From the NCBI RefSeq assembly GCF_018618755.1, contig NZ_JACSMR010000005.1, positions 62,001 to 126,000 of the forward strand: a DNA stretch of 64,000 nucleotides. Direction: 5' to 3'. Shown here one piece after another: positions 45,420 through 56,608 of the stretch. This DNA is from Exiguobacterium sp. s193 (lineage in GTDB: Bacteria > Bacillota > Bacilli > Exiguobacteriales > Exiguobacteriaceae). Position 1 is the stretch's first letter; the number at the start of each line of letters is the position of its first letter. The translations under genes were made by a program, and so were the position numbers. The notes beneath the pieces were generated by a model. That model was not told the DNA's origin. It made no database searches and saw only the letters and a list, made by a program, of their open reading frames with translations.

Positions 45420-46345
45420 ACGTTTAAACGGCGTGCCGCTTCGATTTTATCTTGAGCAAGTTGTGCTTTTAAGCTCTCGATCCCGTCAAATGCCTGTTCG
45501 TCACGTAAATACGCAATCCACTCGAGCTTCAATTCTTGCCCGTATAAATCTTCATCAAACTGAAGTAAGTGGGTTTCAACACTGACTTCTCCCGTTTCGT
45601 AAAAGGTTGGTCTCCGTCCAATATTCGTCATCGCTGGAAACGTCCGTCCGTCTTCGAGCTGCGCCCGCGTCGCATAGACACCGAGTTTCGGAATGACATA
45701 GGCAAATTCCGGACGGATGTTCGCCGTCGGGAAGCCGATTTGTCTTCCCCGTGCATCGCCATGAATGACAATACCTTTCAGTTGGTACGGTTCTCCGAGT
45801 AAACTCGCTGCCGCTTCGACTTCCCCTGCTGCAAGCAGCTTCCGGATCCGGGTCGAACTGACTTTTTCATCATCTGCCTGTTGTTCAGCGACCGTCGTGT
45901 GTGTAAATTGCCCGCGACTATGAAAATCAAGGGTCGCCATCTTCCCGGCACCAAATCGCCCATAGGAATAATCGAATCCGGCAACGATATGTTTCGCTCC
46001 CGCCCCAATCAAATACGTATCGACGAATTCTTGTGGAGAGAGTTCTGAAAAAGCAACCGTAAACTCGATCACGTAAGCACGGTCGATGCCGAGCTGTGCC
46101 ATTTTTTCGAGTTTTCGGTCAAGGGGAGTGATGTAGCGGATTTGATCGTCACTTTTTCCGAGCACTTGCTTCGGGTGGGGATCAAATGTCATCACGGTAA
46201 CAGGAAGTTTGAGTTCTTTCCCTTTGTCGATTGCTGTTTGTAATACTTGTTGATGTCCGAGGTGAACCCCATCAAAAAATCCGAGTGCAATGATTCCTGG
46301 TTCCTCGACTGGTTTTTCCGGATATGTTAAATGAATGATTTCCAT
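45416..46345 (-). CDS. ribF: Bifunctional riboflavin kinase / FAD synthetase
   Basis: Phosphorylates riboflavin to FMN and adenylates FMN to FAD. 309 residues from ATG 46345 (MEIIHLT), with GGAGAGA upstream. N-terminal nucleotidyltransferase has GFFDGVHLGHQ and SSTRIRKLL; the C-terminal kinase has GRQIGFPTANI and the final EWIAYLRDE block. Named ribC in B. subtilis. Separated from truB by 16 bases. Confidence 0.96.
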   Translation of the reverse strand: MEIIHLTYPEKPVEEPGIIALGFFDGVHLGHQQVLQTAIDKGKELKLPVTVMTFDPHPKQVLGKSDDQIRYITPLDRKLEKMAQLGIDRAYVIEFTVAFSELSPQEFVDTYLIGAGAKHIVAGFDYSYGRFGAGKMATLDFHSRGQFTHTTVAEQQADDEKVSSTRIRKLLAAGEVEAAASLLGEPYQLKGIVIHGDARGRQIGFPTANIRPEFAYVIPKLGVYATRAQLEDGRTFPAMTNIGRRPTFYETGEVSVETHLLQFDEDLYGQELKLEWIAYLRDEQAFDGIESLKAQLAQDKIEAARRLNV

Positions 46346-46361
46346 CCCGATCTCTCCGATC

Positions 46362-47270
46362 TTAATCGATTTGTAACATGACCTCGACGCGCCCCATATT
46401 GATTTCAGGGTCACGGCGATAAATCGCTAACGGTACGTCCTCTTCATTATAGACAGTAAACAGTTCGAATTCATCCGGAATGCTTGCAAGTTTTGCTCCG
46501 TTTAAGACCCGAGCTGCCGTTTCAGCATCAACCGTCATCCGCGGCCACTTTTGAATGACTTGTTCAATCGGTAAGACATACGCCAAACGCTCCTCGACCG
46601 TCTCACAGGCCTCGAGTGTCGCAAGTGTCACGGCATCCCCCTCTTGGATTGTCCCCGACTCCGTCCGGCGTAAGTGGCTCATATGCGCCGCATAACCCAG
46701 TTGTTCGCCGATTTGTACGGCAAGCGTCCGGATGTAGGTCCCTTTCCCGCAAGCAATTTCAATTTGGAATCGGCAAACGTCGTCTTCGAACCTGACAGAT
46801 GATGTTCGGAGAAGTTCATGAATCTCGACTAGACGCGTCGGACGCTCGACTTCGATTCCTTTGCGGGCATATTCATATAACTTTCTACCGTTGACTTTCA
46901 CCGCTGAGTAGTAAGGTGGTGTCTGTTCAATCTGCCCTGTCAATTGCTTTAGGACGCCGTCGATTTGTGCTTCCGTCAACGCGTCTTGCACCACAGGTGT
47001 CGTCTCGACCGTCTCACCATGTGCATCTTCTGTCGTCGTCGCGTATCCAATCGTCACTTCCGCAACATACCGTTTCCCTTCATCCGTGATGAAGCGTGCG
47101 AGTTTCGTCGCCCGTCCGAGACAGATTGGCAAAACACCGGTCACTTCCGGGTCGAGCGTGCCGGTATGTCCCACTTTTTTTGTTTGAAATAACCGTCGCA
47201 ACCGAAACACACAATCATGACTCGTCATCCCAGCTGGTTTATCTAACGGTAACACACCAATCGGTTCCAT
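46362..47270 (-). CDS. truB: tRNA pseudouridine(55) synthase TruB
   Basis: Makes pseudouridine 55 in the T-loop of tRNAs. 302 residues. Catalytic block KKVGHTGTLDPEVTGVLP (Asp about 39), then YAATEDAHGE-like ATTEDAHGE, YSAVKVNGRKLYEYAR and CGKGTYIRTLA. A terminator lies between rbfA and truB, with AGGAGG right after its T run. Confidence 0.96.
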   Translation of the reverse strand: MEPIGVLPLDKPAGMTSHDCVFRLRRLFQTKKVGHTGTLDPEVTGVLPICLGRATKLARFITDEGKRYVAEVTIGYATTTEDAHGETVETTPVVQDALTEAQIDGVLKQLTGQIEQTPPYYSAVKVNGRKLYEYARKGIEVERPTRLVEIHELLRTSSVRFEDDVCRFQIEIACGKGTYIRTLAVQIGEQLGYAAHMSHLRRTESGTIQEGDAVTLATLEACETVEERLAYVLPIEQVIQKWPRMTVDAETAARVLNGAKLASIPDEFELFTVYNEEDVPLAIYRRDPEINMGRVEVMLQID

Positions 47271-47284
47271 CTCCTCGTCCTCCT

Positions 47285-47315
47285 AAAAAAGGGCAACCAC
47301 GCTTGTGGTTGCCCT
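47285..47315 (-). terminator. Strong terminator between rbfA and truB
   Basis: Perfect 11-bp stem (47290-47300 with 47305-47315), four-base loop, six Ts on the minus strand. Lies inside a conserved operon, ten bases after the rbfA stop. Confidence 0.9.
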
Positions 47316-47325
47316 GTTGATCTTG

Positions 47326-47667
47326 TCAATCCTTGTTCAAGTTCCGGAGCAACTCGTCAATTCGTGACCCATACTCGACCGATGTATCAATCTCGAACAT
47401 CAATTCCGGTGTTTTACGAAGGCGGATCCGGGATCCGATTTCCTTACGCATAAACCCTTTTGATTTTTCAAGACCGATGCGTGCATCGTCTCGTACTTTT
47501 TCGTCACCAAGCACCGAATAAAAAATCGTCGCTTGTTGTAAGTCACCAGTCACTTCGACACCTGTTACGGTAACCGCTTTGACACGTGGATCATTAACAT
47601 CTTTGATGAGCATTTGCGTAATCTCTTTACGAACTTGTTCTGCAACTCGGTTTGAACGTACACTCAT
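47326..47667 (-). CDS. rbfA: Ribosome-binding factor A
   Basis: Late 30S assembly factor that binds the 5' helix of 16S rRNA. 113 residues. NRVAEQVRKEITQML at the N-terminus and the KH-like core with RDDARIGLEKSKGFMRKEIGSRI and LRKTPELMFEIDTS. It follows infB by 35 bases; ylxP, found between them in B. subtilis, is absent. Confidence 0.95.
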   Translation of the reverse strand: MSVRSNRVAEQVRKEITQMLIKDVNDPRVKAVTVTGVEVTGDLQQATIFYSVLGDEKVRDDARIGLEKSKGFMRKEIGSRIRLRKTPELMFEIDTSVEYGSRIDELLRNLNKD

Positions 47668-47702
47668 GTGAATTCCCTCCAGTTCGGATGATCTCCGTTC
47701 TG

Positions 47703-49877
47703 TTACTTCCGTTTGACTTCTTCCATGATGAAGGCTTCGATGACGTCATCGACTTTGATGTCGTCATACTTCTCAATCTTGATTCCACACTCATAGCCAG
47801 TCGCGACTTCTTTGACGTCGTCTTTAAAGCGACGAAGTGTATCAAGTTTCCCTTCATAGATGACGATGCTGTCACGGACGACGCGGACACCTGCTGCACG
47901 TGTCAACTTACCTTCCGTCACGTAACCACCAGCAATCGTTCCGACTTTCGAAACTTTGATGACGTCACGGACTTCCGCTTGTCCGATGATTTTCTCGACG
48001 AATTCAGGGTCAAGTAACCCTTTCATCGCTTGTTCGATTTCTTCAATCGCATTGTAGATGATTTTGTGGAGACGAATCTCAACCTTCTCTTGATCTGCCA
48101 TTGATTTCGCGTTACCGTCTGGACGGACGTTGAAACCGATGATGATCGCGTTCGCTGCTGAAGCGAGGATGACATCACCTTCTGTGATGGCACCAACACC
48201 TGAGTGAACAATGTTGATTTTAACGCCTTCGACATCGATTTTCTTAAGTGAACCTGCGAGAGCTTCGACAGAACCTTGAACGTCACCTTTGATGATGATG
48301 TTTAAGTCTTTGACTTCGCCTTCTTTGATGCGGTCAAAGAGATCTTCGAGGCTGACTTTCGCTGAATCGCGACGTTGTGCTTCGATTTCACGTTGGTAAC
48401 GTGCTTCACCGATTTGACGCGCTTTTTTCTCATCTTCAAACGCGAAGAATTGATCACCGGCTTTTGGTACATCGTTTAAGCCTGTGATTTCGATCGGTGT
48501 GGATGGACCGACTTCTTTCACACGGCGACCGATATCATTGACCATCGCCCGAATCCGACCGAACGTATGACCGACGACGATTGGGTCTCCGACACGAAGT
48601 GTTCCGTGTTGGACGAGTAACGTCGCAACCGGTCCACGACCTTTATCGAGTTTCGCCTCGATGACCGTTCCGCGTCCGTTCATCTCTGGTGTTGATTTAT
48701 ATTCTTGGACTTCTGAAACAAGAAGAATCATTTCGAGCAATTCGTCGATTCCGTCGCCTTTTAAAGCAGAAACCGGTACGAAAATCGTATCGCCGCCCCA
48801 ATCTTCCGCAACGAGTTCGAACTCTGTCAATTCTTGTTTGACGCGATCTGGGTTAGCGCCTTCTTTATCCATTTTGTTGACGGCAACGATGATTGGCACT
48901 CCCGCTGCTTTCGCATGACTGATTGCTTCTTCTGTTTGCGGCATGACACCGTCATCCGCTGCAACGACGATGATCGCGATATCTGTCACGTCTGCTCCAC
49001 GAGCACGCATTGTCGTAAACGCCGCGTGACCTGGTGTATCAAGGAACGTGATTTTTTTGTTATCGATTTCAACTTGATATGCCCCGATATGCTGCGTGAT
49101 CCCACCAGCTTCGCCCGCTGTTACTTTCGTGTTACGGATCGAGTCAAGAAGTGTCGTTTTACCGTGGTCGACGTGACCCATGATTGTGACGACAGGAGGA
49201 CGTTCTGACAACTCATAGTCATCAAGGTCAAGTTCATATGCATCGAAATCCGTTTCGTCAACTTTAACGGTTTTTTCAACTTCGAAACCGAAGTCTGATG
49301 CTAACAATTCAACTGTCTCATCATCGAGATCTTGGTTGATTGTCGCCATGACACCCATGCCCATCAATTTCATGATGAGTTCGTTTGGTTTTTTGTCCAT
49401 TTTTTCAGCAAGCTCACCAACCGTCAAGTTGTCCGCATATTGAACGACATTCGCCATCGCTTCTTCTTGTGCCCGGCGTGCTGCTTTCCGTTGACTTGAT
49501 TTTGAGTTCGGGTCAGCCACTTCTAATTTACGTGGTTCTGCTTTCTTTTGGTTCGGACGACGTTTCCCACCGCGGTTGTTGCGGTTTCCGAATTCTGGAC
49601 GTCCACCTTTTGTATTACGTGATTGATTGCCTGCTGGTTTATTAGTAGTTGTTCCTGGTCGGTTCGGTTTATTGTCTGATTTCACTTGTTTTGGAGCCTC
49701 CGTTTTTTCAACCCGATGTTTTTCGGGATTAAATACTTTGTCGAGTTGCTGTACTGTTTGTTCATCTAATACTGCCATATGATTCTTGACGGGTTTCTCA
49801 AGCTTTTCAAGCTGTGCGATAACCTGCTTACTTGTTACATTTTGTTCCTTAGCGAATTCGTATACACGTTTACCCAA
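47703..49877 (-). CDS. infB: Translation initiation factor IF-2
   Basis: GTPase that brings initiator tRNA to the 30S subunit. 724 residues if it begins at the TTG at 49877 ([12 protein letters not shown]), which has GGAGG eight bases upstream and fits the family N-terminus; an upstream TTG at 49892 lies before the binding site. A basic, Asn/Arg-rich linker (about 75-150), G domain GHVDHGKTT (about 235) with DTPGHAAF and NKMD, then domains II-IV ending in [20 protein letters not shown]. Confidence 0.96.
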   Translation of the reverse strand: MGKRVYEFAKEQNVTSKQVIAQLEKLEKPVKNHMAVLDEQTVQQLDKVFNPEKHRVEKTEAPKQVKSDNKPNRPGTTTNKPAGNQSRNTKGGRPEFGNRNNRGGKRRPNQKKAEPRKLEVADPNSKSSQRKAARRAQEEAMANVVQYADNLTVGELAEKMDKKPNELIMKLMGMGVMATINQDLDDETVELLASDFGFEVEKTVKVDETDFDAYELDLDDYELSERPPVVTIMGHVDHGKTTLLDSIRNTKVTAGEAGGITQHIGAYQVEIDNKKITFLDTPGHAAFTTMRARGADVTDIAIIVVAADDGVMPQTEEAISHAKAAGVPIIVAVNKMDKEGANPDRVKQELTEFELVAEDWGGDTIFVPVSALKGDGIDELLEMILLVSEVQEYKSTPEMNGRGTVIEAKLDKGRGPVATLLVQHGTLRVGDPIVVGHTFGRIRAMVNDIGRRVKEVGPSTPIEITGLNDVPKAGDQFFAFEDEKKARQIGEARYQREIEAQRRDSAKVSLEDLFDRIKEGEVKDLNIIIKGDVQGSVEALAGSLKKIDVEGVKINIVHSGVGAITEGDVILASAANAIIIGFNVRPDGNAKSMADQEKVEIRLHKIIYNAIEEIEQAMKGLLDPEFVEKIIGQAEVRDVIKVSKVGTIAGGYVTEGKLTRAAGVRVVRDSIVIYEGKLDTLRRFKDDVKEVATGYECGIKIEKYDDIKVDDVIEAFIMEEVKRK

Positions 49878-49892
49878 AGGATCCACCTCCAA

Positions 49893-50195
49893 TTAATCGT
49901 TCGAGAGGAGTTCAGTTAGCTTTTTCGCAAATCCGGCTTCATTGACTGACACAACAACACGCGCGTCTTTCCCTAGTGCATGGCCAAGAATCGAACGATC
50001 CCCGACTTCAAGATATGGGACATGGTAACTTGTGCATTTATCCGTAACCTTTTTACGCGTTGCAGCCCCCGCATCTGCTGCTAAGAGGACGAGCTTCGCT
50101 TGCCCTCCCCGTACTTCTTTCAGTACGAGTTCTTCTCCAGTCGTCACTTTACGCGCTCGGTTCGCGAGACCAAGGAGCGATTCCCATTTACTCAT
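49893..50195 (-). CDS. ylxQ: L7Ae-family K-turn RNA-binding protein YlxQ
   Basis: 100 residues from ATG 50195 (MSKWESL), with GGGAGG upstream; the longer frame to 50237 overlaps more of ylx[35 protein letters not shown] matches the L7Ae/L30e fold. Family members bind kink-turn RNA; a dedicated function is unproven. Overlaps ylxR by eight bases and precedes infB by 15. Confidence 0.92.
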   Translation of the reverse strand: MSKWESLLGLANRARKVTTGEELVLKEVRGGQAKLVLLAADAGAATRKKVTDKCTSYHVPYLEVGDRSILGHALGKDARVVVSVNEAGFAKKLTELLSND

Positions 50196-50457
50196 GTGTA
50201 CCTCCCGCGATTGCAAGCAATTGATCATATAGTTCATCTGTCGTCTTGACTTTCAGATGATGATCGAGTGTTCGCTTCTTCTTTGCCTTCTCGATGACCG
50301 TCACATCTTTCGTTAAATAGGCACCTCGCCCATTCATCTTACCATTAAGATCGATGACAACCTCACTGTCAGGTGTTCGAACGACGCGAATCAACTCTTT
50401 TTTTGTTTTCATTTCTTGTGTGATGACGCATTTACGTAAAGGTACCTTCTTTTGCAC
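50188..50457 (-). CDS. rnpM: YlxR/RnpM, RNase P modulator family
   Basis: 89 residues. Characteristic [24 protein letters not shown] and GRGAYLTKD blocks (DUF448). In B. subtilis the protein binds RNase P RNA and lowers its activity, hence RnpM. It follows nusA by three bases and overlaps ylxQ. Confidence 0.93.
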   Translation of the reverse strand: MQKKVPLRKCVITQEMKTKKELIRVVRTPDSEVVIDLNGKMNGRGAYLTKDVTVIEKAKKKRTLDHHLKVKTTDELYDQLLAIAGGTHE

Positions 50458-50460
50458 GAA

Positions 50461-51573
50461 TTATTCCTCGCCTTCGACTTGGACCGCTTCCACGTCAACT
50501 GCTTCATCTTTGAGGAACACATCTCGAAGACCCATCGATTCTGCTTCCGACTCACTCTTGATGTCAATTTTCCATCCTGTCAACTTCGCAGCAAGGCGGG
50601 CGTTTTGCCCACGCTTCCCGATTGCGAGTGACAATTGGAAATCAGGCACGACGACGATTGTCGCCTTCGCCGGTTCGTTGACATACACACTGACGACTTG
50701 TGCTGGGCTCAAGGCATTCGCAACATATTCTTTTGGATCATCGGAATAACGAACGATATCAATTTTTTCACCGTTCAATTCGTTGACGATACTTTGAACA
50801 CGCGCACCCTTTTGACCGACACATGCACCGACCGGGTCGATATCCTCTGACGCGACCGCGATTTTCGAACGATCTCCCGCTTCACGCGCGACAGATTTCA
50901 CTTCGACTTCGCCAGCAGCGATTTCTGGTACTTCAATTTCAAACAAACGCTTGAGTAAACCAGGGTGTGTCCGTGACACAAGAATCGATGCGCCTGATCC
51001 TTTGACCATTGGATCGACTTTCGTCACGTATACTTTGATGTATTCCCGAATACCAAAGCGTTCATTCGGCATTTGTTCGTGTGTCGTCAGAACTGCTTCG
51101 ATTCCTTCAAGGTTAACATAGAGGTTGCGCGCATCTTGTCGCTCGACCATCCCTGTCATGATTTCATCTTCACGGTCCGCGAAGTGATTGTAAATGCGCT
51201 CCCGCTCCGCTTCACGCATTTTTTGTGTGACGATTTGTTTCGCCGTCTGTGCAGCAACACGTCCGAAGTCCCCCGGTGTGACTTCGACTTTATGGAAGTC
51301 CCCAAGTTCGTATGTCGGATCGATTTCATGTGCTTCTTCTAGAGAAAGCTGCTCTTCCGGTTGTGTCAAGCGTTCGACGACTTCCTTCAGTGCGAAGACA
51401 CGAATATCTCCTGTTTTTTGGTCGAACTCGACCTTGACTGCCTCCGACTCTTTGCCGAAGTTGCGGCGGTAAGCTGAGATCAATGCTTGTTCTAACGCAT
51501 CGATGATAATATTCTTATCGATTTCTTTTTCTTTTGCGATTTGCTCGATCGCCTCGAGTAACTTTGGTCCCAT
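50461..51573 (-). CDS. nusA: Transcription factor NusA
   Basis: Binds RNA polymerase and nascent RNA, promoting pausing and termination. 370 residues from ATG 51573, after AAGGAAAG. N-terminal polymerase-binding domain (1-125), S1 domain (about 133-200; FADREDEIMTGMVERQD), KH1 and KH2 (about 230-345; GACVGQKGARVQSI and IGKRGQNARLAAKL). The short acidic tail without acidic repeats is the Gram-positive form. Confidence 0.97.
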   Translation of the reverse strand: MGPKLLEAIEQIAKEKEIDKNIIIDALEQALISAYRRNFGKESEAVKVEFDQKTGDIRVFALKEVVERLTQPEEQLSLEEAHEIDPTYELGDFHKVEVTPGDFGRVAAQTAKQIVTQKMREAERERIYNHFADREDEIMTGMVERQDARNLYVNLEGIEAVLTTHEQMPNERFGIREYIKVYVTKVDPMVKGSGASILVSRTHPGLLKRLFEIEVPEIAAGEVEVKSVAREAGDRSKIAVASEDIDPVGACVGQKGARVQSIVNELNGEKIDIVRYSDDPKEYVANALSPAQVVSVYVNEPAKATIVVVPDFQLSLAIGKRGQNARLAAKLTGWKIDIKSESEAESMGLRDVFLKDEAVDVEAVQVEGEE

Positions 51574-51589
51574 CGTTCTCTTCCTTTCC

Positions 51590-52057
51590 TTAGAACAGTA
51601 CCGCAAGTCGCGCCATCGCGATCTTGGTCACCGGTATCTCAATTTTCAATTTTCGTGTCTTGACGCGGACTTCGATTTCAAGAAGCTCATCCGTGTACGC
51701 GAGTAACGTTCCTTCAAACTCTGTAGCATCTTTCACCGGATCATTCGTTTTGACGTAGATATGTTTCCCAATCGCCTTTTCGAAATCCTCAGTTTTCTTG
51801 AGTGGACGTTCTGCGCCCGGACTGGCAACATCTAGATAGTAGGGTTCGTCGATCGGATCATCATTGTTCAATGCTTCCGATAACTGTTCGTTGATGTTGA
51901 CACAATCCTCAAGGTCAACGCCACCTTCCTTATCGATGGAGACACGTAGGAACCAATCCGCCCCCTCTTTGACGAATTCGACGTCGACAAGCTCCATCCC
52001 CTCTCGTTCTACGATTGGTTTCGCGAGCGCCTCGACCTTCTCAGTTACGTTCGTCAT
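51590..52057 (-). CDS. rimP: Ribosome maturation factor RimP
   Basis: Needed for 30S assembly. 155 residues from ATG 52057 (MTNVTEKV), which has GGAGG six bases upstream; the ATG at 52063 abuts the site. VEREGMELVDVEFVKEGADWFLRVSID and LDVASPGAERPLKKTEDFEKAIG are the family signatures. First gene of the nusA-infB operon. Confidence 0.95.
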   Translation of the reverse strand: MTNVTEKVEALAKPIVEREGMELVDVEFVKEGADWFLRVSIDKEGGVDLEDCVNINEQLSEALNNDDPIDEPYYLDVASPGAERPLKKTEDFEKAIGKHIYVKTNDPVKDATEFEGTLLAYTDELLEIEVRVKTRKLKIEIPVTKIAMARLAVLF

Positions 52058-52078
52058 CTTCATCCTCCTTCAAAAAAC

Positions 52079-52112
52079 AAACAAGAAAGGAGCAGGTCCC
52101 CCTACTCCTTCC
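52079..52112 (-). terminator. Rho-independent terminator after polC
   Basis: Stem GGAAGGAGTAGG with CCTGCTCCTTTC (two mismatches or wobbles), four-base loop, then TTGTTTGTTTTTTG on the minus strand. Confidence 0.78.
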
Positions 52113-52186
52113 AAGTCGTAGTATAAAAAACATTTCCTCACTCAATATAGCATAATGAACCGCTCTAAGCAAGTATCCGCCGGGCT

Positions 52187-55100
52187 TTACAGGTCAAATA
52201 ACGAAAGCTGGTTCTCGTCTGGGAGTCCCTCGAGACAACCAAGATTATCGAGCGTTTCAATAATCGTTTTCGATAACTTGGCACGTTTCTGTAAATCTTC
52301 CTTCGACAGAAATTCTCCACCTTTACGGGCCTCGACGATTTGTTTGGCCGCGTTCGTCCCGAGTCCAGTCACCGCGTCAAACGGCGGCAACAGCGTATCG
52401 CCATCAATCAAGAACTCGCTAGCGCTCGACTTGTACAAATCGACTTTTTGGAACGTAAAGCCCCGTTCGATCATCTCAAGTGCGATTTCAAGGACCGTGT
52501 AGAGTCCTTTATCTTTCGCCGTCGCTTCAAATCCTTTATCTTTGATATCTTGTAAGACTTTTCGGACGGCAGCCGTTCCTTTGTTCATCGCCCCGATGTC
52601 AAAATCACCCGCCCGGACCGTAAAGTACGACGCGTAATAGTACATCGGATGATGGACTTTGTAATAAGCGATCCGGACCGCCATCAAGACGTAAGCTGCG
52701 GCGTGGGCTTTCGGGAACATGTACTTGATTTTTTTACACGAGTCGATGTACCAAAGCGGCACATTGTTTTCAATCATCGCTTCTTCCATCTCAATCGAGA
52801 GCCCTTTCCCTTTTCGGACGGATTCCATGATTTTAAAGGCAAGCGACGGTTCGAGCCCTGCATAAATCAAGTAGACCATGATGTCGTCACGACAGCCGAT
52901 GACATCTTTCAGTTCACAGGTCCCGTTATAAATCAACTCACTGGCATTCCCGAGCCAGACGTCCGTTCCGTGCGATAGTCCGGAAATCTGAACGAGTTCC
53001 GAGAACGTCGTCGGTTTCGTTTCTTCAAGCATCTGTCGGACGAACTTCGTCCCGAACTCTGGAATCCCGAGCGTTCCGGTTTTTGAATCAATCTGTTCCG
53101 GTGTCACACCAATCGATTCCGTCGAACTGAAGATTTTCATGACTTCGGCATCATCGACAGGAATCGTTTTCGGATCGCGTCCAGATAAATCCTGTAACAT
53201 CCGAATCATCGTCGGGTCATCGTGCCCGAGAATATCCAGTTTCAATAGATTATCGTGAATCGAGTGGAAGTCAAAGTGTGTCGTTTTCCATTCCGACCCC
53301 ATATCGTCCGCTGGGAACTGAATTGGACTGATATCATAGATGTCCATGTAATCCGGGACAACGATGATTCCCCCAGGGTGTTGCCCTGTCGTCCGCTTCA
53401 CACCTGTAACCCCGCTGACGAGTCGATCGACTTCAGCGTTACGGTAATTCAAATCATTTTCAGATTGATACCCTTTCACATACCCGTAAGCTGTTTTCTC
53501 AGCAATCGTCCCGATTGTCCCTGCACGGTACACATAATCATCACCGAACAAGACTTTCGTATAGGCATGGGCTTTCGGCTGGTACTCCCCACTAAAGTTC
53601 AAATCGATATCCGGTACTTTATCCCCCTTGAACCCAAGGAACGTTTCGAACGGGATGTCGTGTCCATCTTTCGTCAATGGAATTTGACACGTCTTACATT
53701 GTTTGTCCGGTAAATCGAATCCAGATCCAACCGACCCATCATCAAAGAATTCGGATTCTTGACAGTTCGGACAGACGTAATGCGGCGGTAACGGGTTGAC
53801 TTCCGTAATCTCCGTCATCGTCGCGACAAGGCTCGATCCGACCGAACCACGCGAGCCGACGAGATACCCATCGTCGAGCGATTTTTTTACGAGTTTATGC
53901 GAAATCAAATAGATGACGGCAAAACCATGGCCAATGATTGACTTCAACTCTTTTTCAAGCCGTGCCTCGACGATTTCCGGTAACGTCTCGCCGTAAATTT
54001 TGTGTGCCATGTCATAGGATAAGCTCCGGACTTCATCATCGGCACCGTCAATCTTCGGTGTAAACAGGTCTTTCGGGATGATATCGATGTTTTCGAACAT
54101 CTCGGCGACCTTTTGGCTGTTCGTGATGACTAGACGTTCTGCGAGATCGGGTGCAAGGAACCGGAAGTCTTCCATCATTTCCTGCGTCGTCCGGAAATGT
54201 GCCGGTGGCAACTGTTTCCGCATGTTGAGCATGTTCGCCCCACCTTGCGTCCGAATCAAGACTTCACGGTACGTCGCGTCATGACGATCGAGATAATGTA
54301 CATTCCCGGTCGCAACCGGTAAAATGTCATTTTCTTCCGCCACACGGATGATTTTTTTAATCAAGTCTCTCAGTTCCAGTTCATTTTGGACGATTTCCCG
54401 TTCAATTAAATGTCCATACATCGCCGGCGACTGAATTTCGATGAAATCATAAAATTGCATGACTTTCGCTAAGTCTTCATCCGACTTATTGAGTGCCGCA
54501 TCAAACACTTCCCCATTGTCACACGCAGAACCGATGATTAAACCTTCCCGGTGTGCCACGAGTTGTGAACGTGGTGTCCGGACGACCCGATGGACGTGTT
54601 TCGTATGAGCGATGGAAATTAACTGATACAGATTTTTTAAGCCTGTCCGATTTTTCGCATAGACTGTCGCGTGATACGGACGCGCCCTCGAAATATCTTT
54701 CCCCATCTCGCGGTTGAGCGACAGATGGGTCGTCATGTTGAACATCTCATCAGCCATTTGTAATAACTTTAACATTAAATATCCGGTCGCTTCCGCATCG
54801 TAAATCGCCCGGTGATGTTGTGTCAATTCAATATCAAACCGTTTCGCAAGCGTATTCAAGCGGTGATTTTTCAACGTCGGCATCAACACACGGGCGAGTT
54901 CGAGCGTATCGATGACAGGCAACGTCGATTCGTCATGTTCACCAGAACGGAGGGTCGCATTCAAGAAGCCGATATCGAACGCGGCATTGTGGGCGACAAG
55001 AATCGAATCGCCTGCCCAGTCCATGAATTCCTTGACGACTTGTTCCGGGTCCGGTTTCCCACGGACCATGTCATCCGTGATGCCCGTCAAATCGATCGTC

Positions 55101-56482
55101 GTCGCAGATAACAAGTGTTTTGGATCAGCGAACGCCTCGAATTTATCAATGACGTCTCCGTCGTAAATCTTAACTGCCGCGAGTTCAATGATTTTGTTGT
55201 ACATCGCCGATAGTCCGGTCGTCTCGACGTCAAAGACAACGAACGTCGCTTCTTCGAGATTTTGGTCGACTGGATTGTACGCCACTTGGACACCATCGTT
55301 GACGACATTCGCTTCAATTCCGTATAACACCTTGATGTCATTTTTCTTACCGGCATAATACGCGTCCGGGAAACTTTGTGCCCCGGCGTGATCGGTAATG
55401 GCGACAGCAGGGTGCCCCCAAGCTGCAGCACGTTCGACATATTTCGTTACGTTCATGACGGCGTCCATTTGACTCATTTGTGAATGGGCGTGTAATTCGA
55501 CACGCTTTTCGCCACTCCACGGGTCACCCGGGAGTTCGACTTTCACTTCCGACAATTGGGCGACCATCATACACAAGTCGCGTAAGAACGTATCGAATTC
55601 GACCCGACCGGCTGCCTGGATCCACATCCCTTTTTTGATTGCCGACAACACTTTGACGTCGGTCTCGTCACGTGCGAACATCTTGACGACAAGTGAATCG
55701 GTATAATCGGTCAATTTGAATGTGAAGATCGTTTTTCCACTCCGGAGTTCCCGACTCTCTGCTGAGAAGACAAGACCACGAATTGCGATTCGGCGCTCTT
55801 CATCTTGAATCGTCTTGATCGGAACGATTTCATCTTGAATCGGTTTCCCGATTCGAATGTCAACTGGTCCCTCATCATCGTCACGCGATTGTTCGCGTTT
55901 AAATTGCAGTTCGAGCATCCGTTTTGCTTCCTCGATGTCTTCTTGTTTAACTTGATTGCGTAGTGCTTCCTGCGTCGATTGATCCATCTGGACGATCGGT
56001 TCACAGATGAACTTCGGAAAACCATATGCCCCATAAAGTAGTTGCATCTCACCACATAAATCGTTCTTTAAGAATCCAGCTTCTGGTTCACTACGGACCG
56101 GAATGAACAGTTTATTTTCCCGGAATTCCGGCAACACACGACTGAGTTGTGTCCGCATCGCAGCCGATGCATCAGCTAAATCTTGAACGACATAAGGCCA
56201 GTAATCGATGAAAAGTTTATCATCCGGACGGTCGTCCGAAACGAGGTTCAACTTCACCTCGGCAAATTGCTGATACCGACTCGTCAATCGACTGAAAAAC
56301 ATCTGATAGACGTTTTGAGGCAACAGCTTCGGAATCCGAATCTGAAATGTCCACGTCGAATTGCTTTTATTAACACGGAGCTTCTCAAGCATCGCCCCGG
56401 TAAAATATTCTTCTGTGATTCCGATTGGTAAATCTAAATCACTCATTAAAAGTGCCATGCGTTGTTGTGTATCCACTCGCAA
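52187..56482 (-). CDS. polC: DNA polymerase III subunit alpha, Gram-positive type PolC
   Basis: Main replicative polymerase with built-in 3'-5' proofreading. 1431 residues, the family size. N-terminal domain (1-230), OB fold (about 235-330), PHP domain split around the exonuclease ([13 protein letters not shown] about 335; exonuclease [17 protein letters not shown] about 420), zinc-binding CPNCQ and CKTCQ (about 905-940), catalytic PDIDLNFSG (about 965), then HhH near the end. The start is uncertain: TTG 56482, GTG 56476 and ATG 56458 are in frame and none has a good binding site. An AGGAGGAGGAG tract lies about 50 bases upstream, out of frame with a useful start. Confidence 0.96.
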   Translation of the reverse strand: MRVDTQQRMALLMSDLDLPIGITEEYFTGAMLEKLRVNKSNSTWTFQIRIPKLLPQNVYQMFFSRLTSRYQQFAEVKLNLVSDDRPDDKLFIDYWPYVVQDLADASAAMRTQLSRVLPEFRENKLFIPVRSEPEAGFLKNDLCGEMQLLYGAYGFPKFICEPIVQMDQSTQEALRNQVKQEDIEEAKRMLELQFKREQSRDDDEGPVDIRIGKPIQDEIVPIKTIQDEERRIAIRGLVFSAESRELRSGKTIFTFKLTDYTDSLVVKMFARDETDVKVLSAIKKGMWIQAAGRVEFDTFLRDLCMMVAQLSEVKVELPGDPWSGEKRVELHAHSQMSQMDAVMNVTKYVERAAAWGHPAVAITDHAGAQSFPDAYYAGKKNDIKVLYGIEANVVNDGVQVAYNPVDQNLEEATFVVFDVETTGLSAMYNKIIELAAVKIYDGDVIDKFEAFADPKHLLSATTIDLTGITDDMVRGKPDPEQVVKEFMDWAGDSILVAHNAAFDIGFLNATLRSGEHDESTLPVIDTLELARVLMPTLKNHRLNTLAKRFDIELTQHHRAIYDAEATGYLMLKLLQMADEMFNMTTHLSLNREMGKDISRARPYHATVYAKNRTGLKNLYQLISIAHTKHVHRVVRTPRSQLVAHREGLIIGSACDNGEVFDAALNKSDEDLAKVMQFYDFIEIQSPAMYGHLIEREIVQNELELRDLIKKIIRVAEENDILPVATGNVHYLDRHDATYREVLIRTQGGANMLNMRKQLPPAHFRTTQEMMEDFRFLAPDLAERLVITNSQKVAEMFENIDIIPKDLFTPKIDGADDEVRSLSYDMAHKIYGETLPEIVEARLEKELKSIIGHGFAVIYLISHKLVKKSLDDGYLVGSRGSVGSSLVATMTEITEVNPLPPHYVCPNCQESEFFDDGSVGSGFDLPDKQCKTCQIPLTKDGHDIPFETFLGFKGDKVPDIDLNFSGEYQPKAHAYTKVLFGDDYVYRAGTIGTIAEKTAYGYVKGYQSENDLNYRNAEVDRLVSGVTGVKRTTGQHPGGIIVVPDYMDIYDISPIQFPADDMGSEWKTTHFDFHSIHDNLLKLDILGHDDPTMIRMLQDLSGRDPKTIPVDDAEVMKIFSSTESIGVTPEQIDSKTGTLGIPEFGTKFVRQMLEETKPTTFSELVQISGLSHGTDVWLGNASELIYNGTCELKDVIGCRDDIMVYLIYAGLEPSLAFKIMESVRKGKGLSIEMEEAMIENNVPLWYIDSCKKIKYMFPKAHAAAYVLMAVRIAYYKVHHPMYYYASYFTVRAGDFDIGAMNKGTAAVRKVLQDIKDKGFEATAKDKGLYTVLEIALEMIERGFTFQKVDLYKSSASEFLIDGDTLLPPFDAVTGLGTNAAKQIVEARKGGEFLSKEDLQKRAKLSKTIIETLDNLGCLEGLPDENQLSLFDL

Positions 56483-56565
56483 TTGTGCTGTCTGATCGCT
56501 TCACACCGTGACAGCAACTCCTCCTCCTCTTGCGGATTGCCCAAGGGGCGAATGGGTGTGAGACA

Positions 56566-56596
56566 AGAAAACAGTCACTTAAACTTTTAAGTGACC
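56566..56596 (-). terminator. Terminator after proS
   Basis: Eight-bp stem GTCACTTA/TAAGTGAC around AAAGTT-type loop, then GTTTTCTTG on the minus strand, 13 bases after the proS stop. Confidence 0.75.
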
Positions 56597-56608
56597 GTCC
56601 TCCATTAC

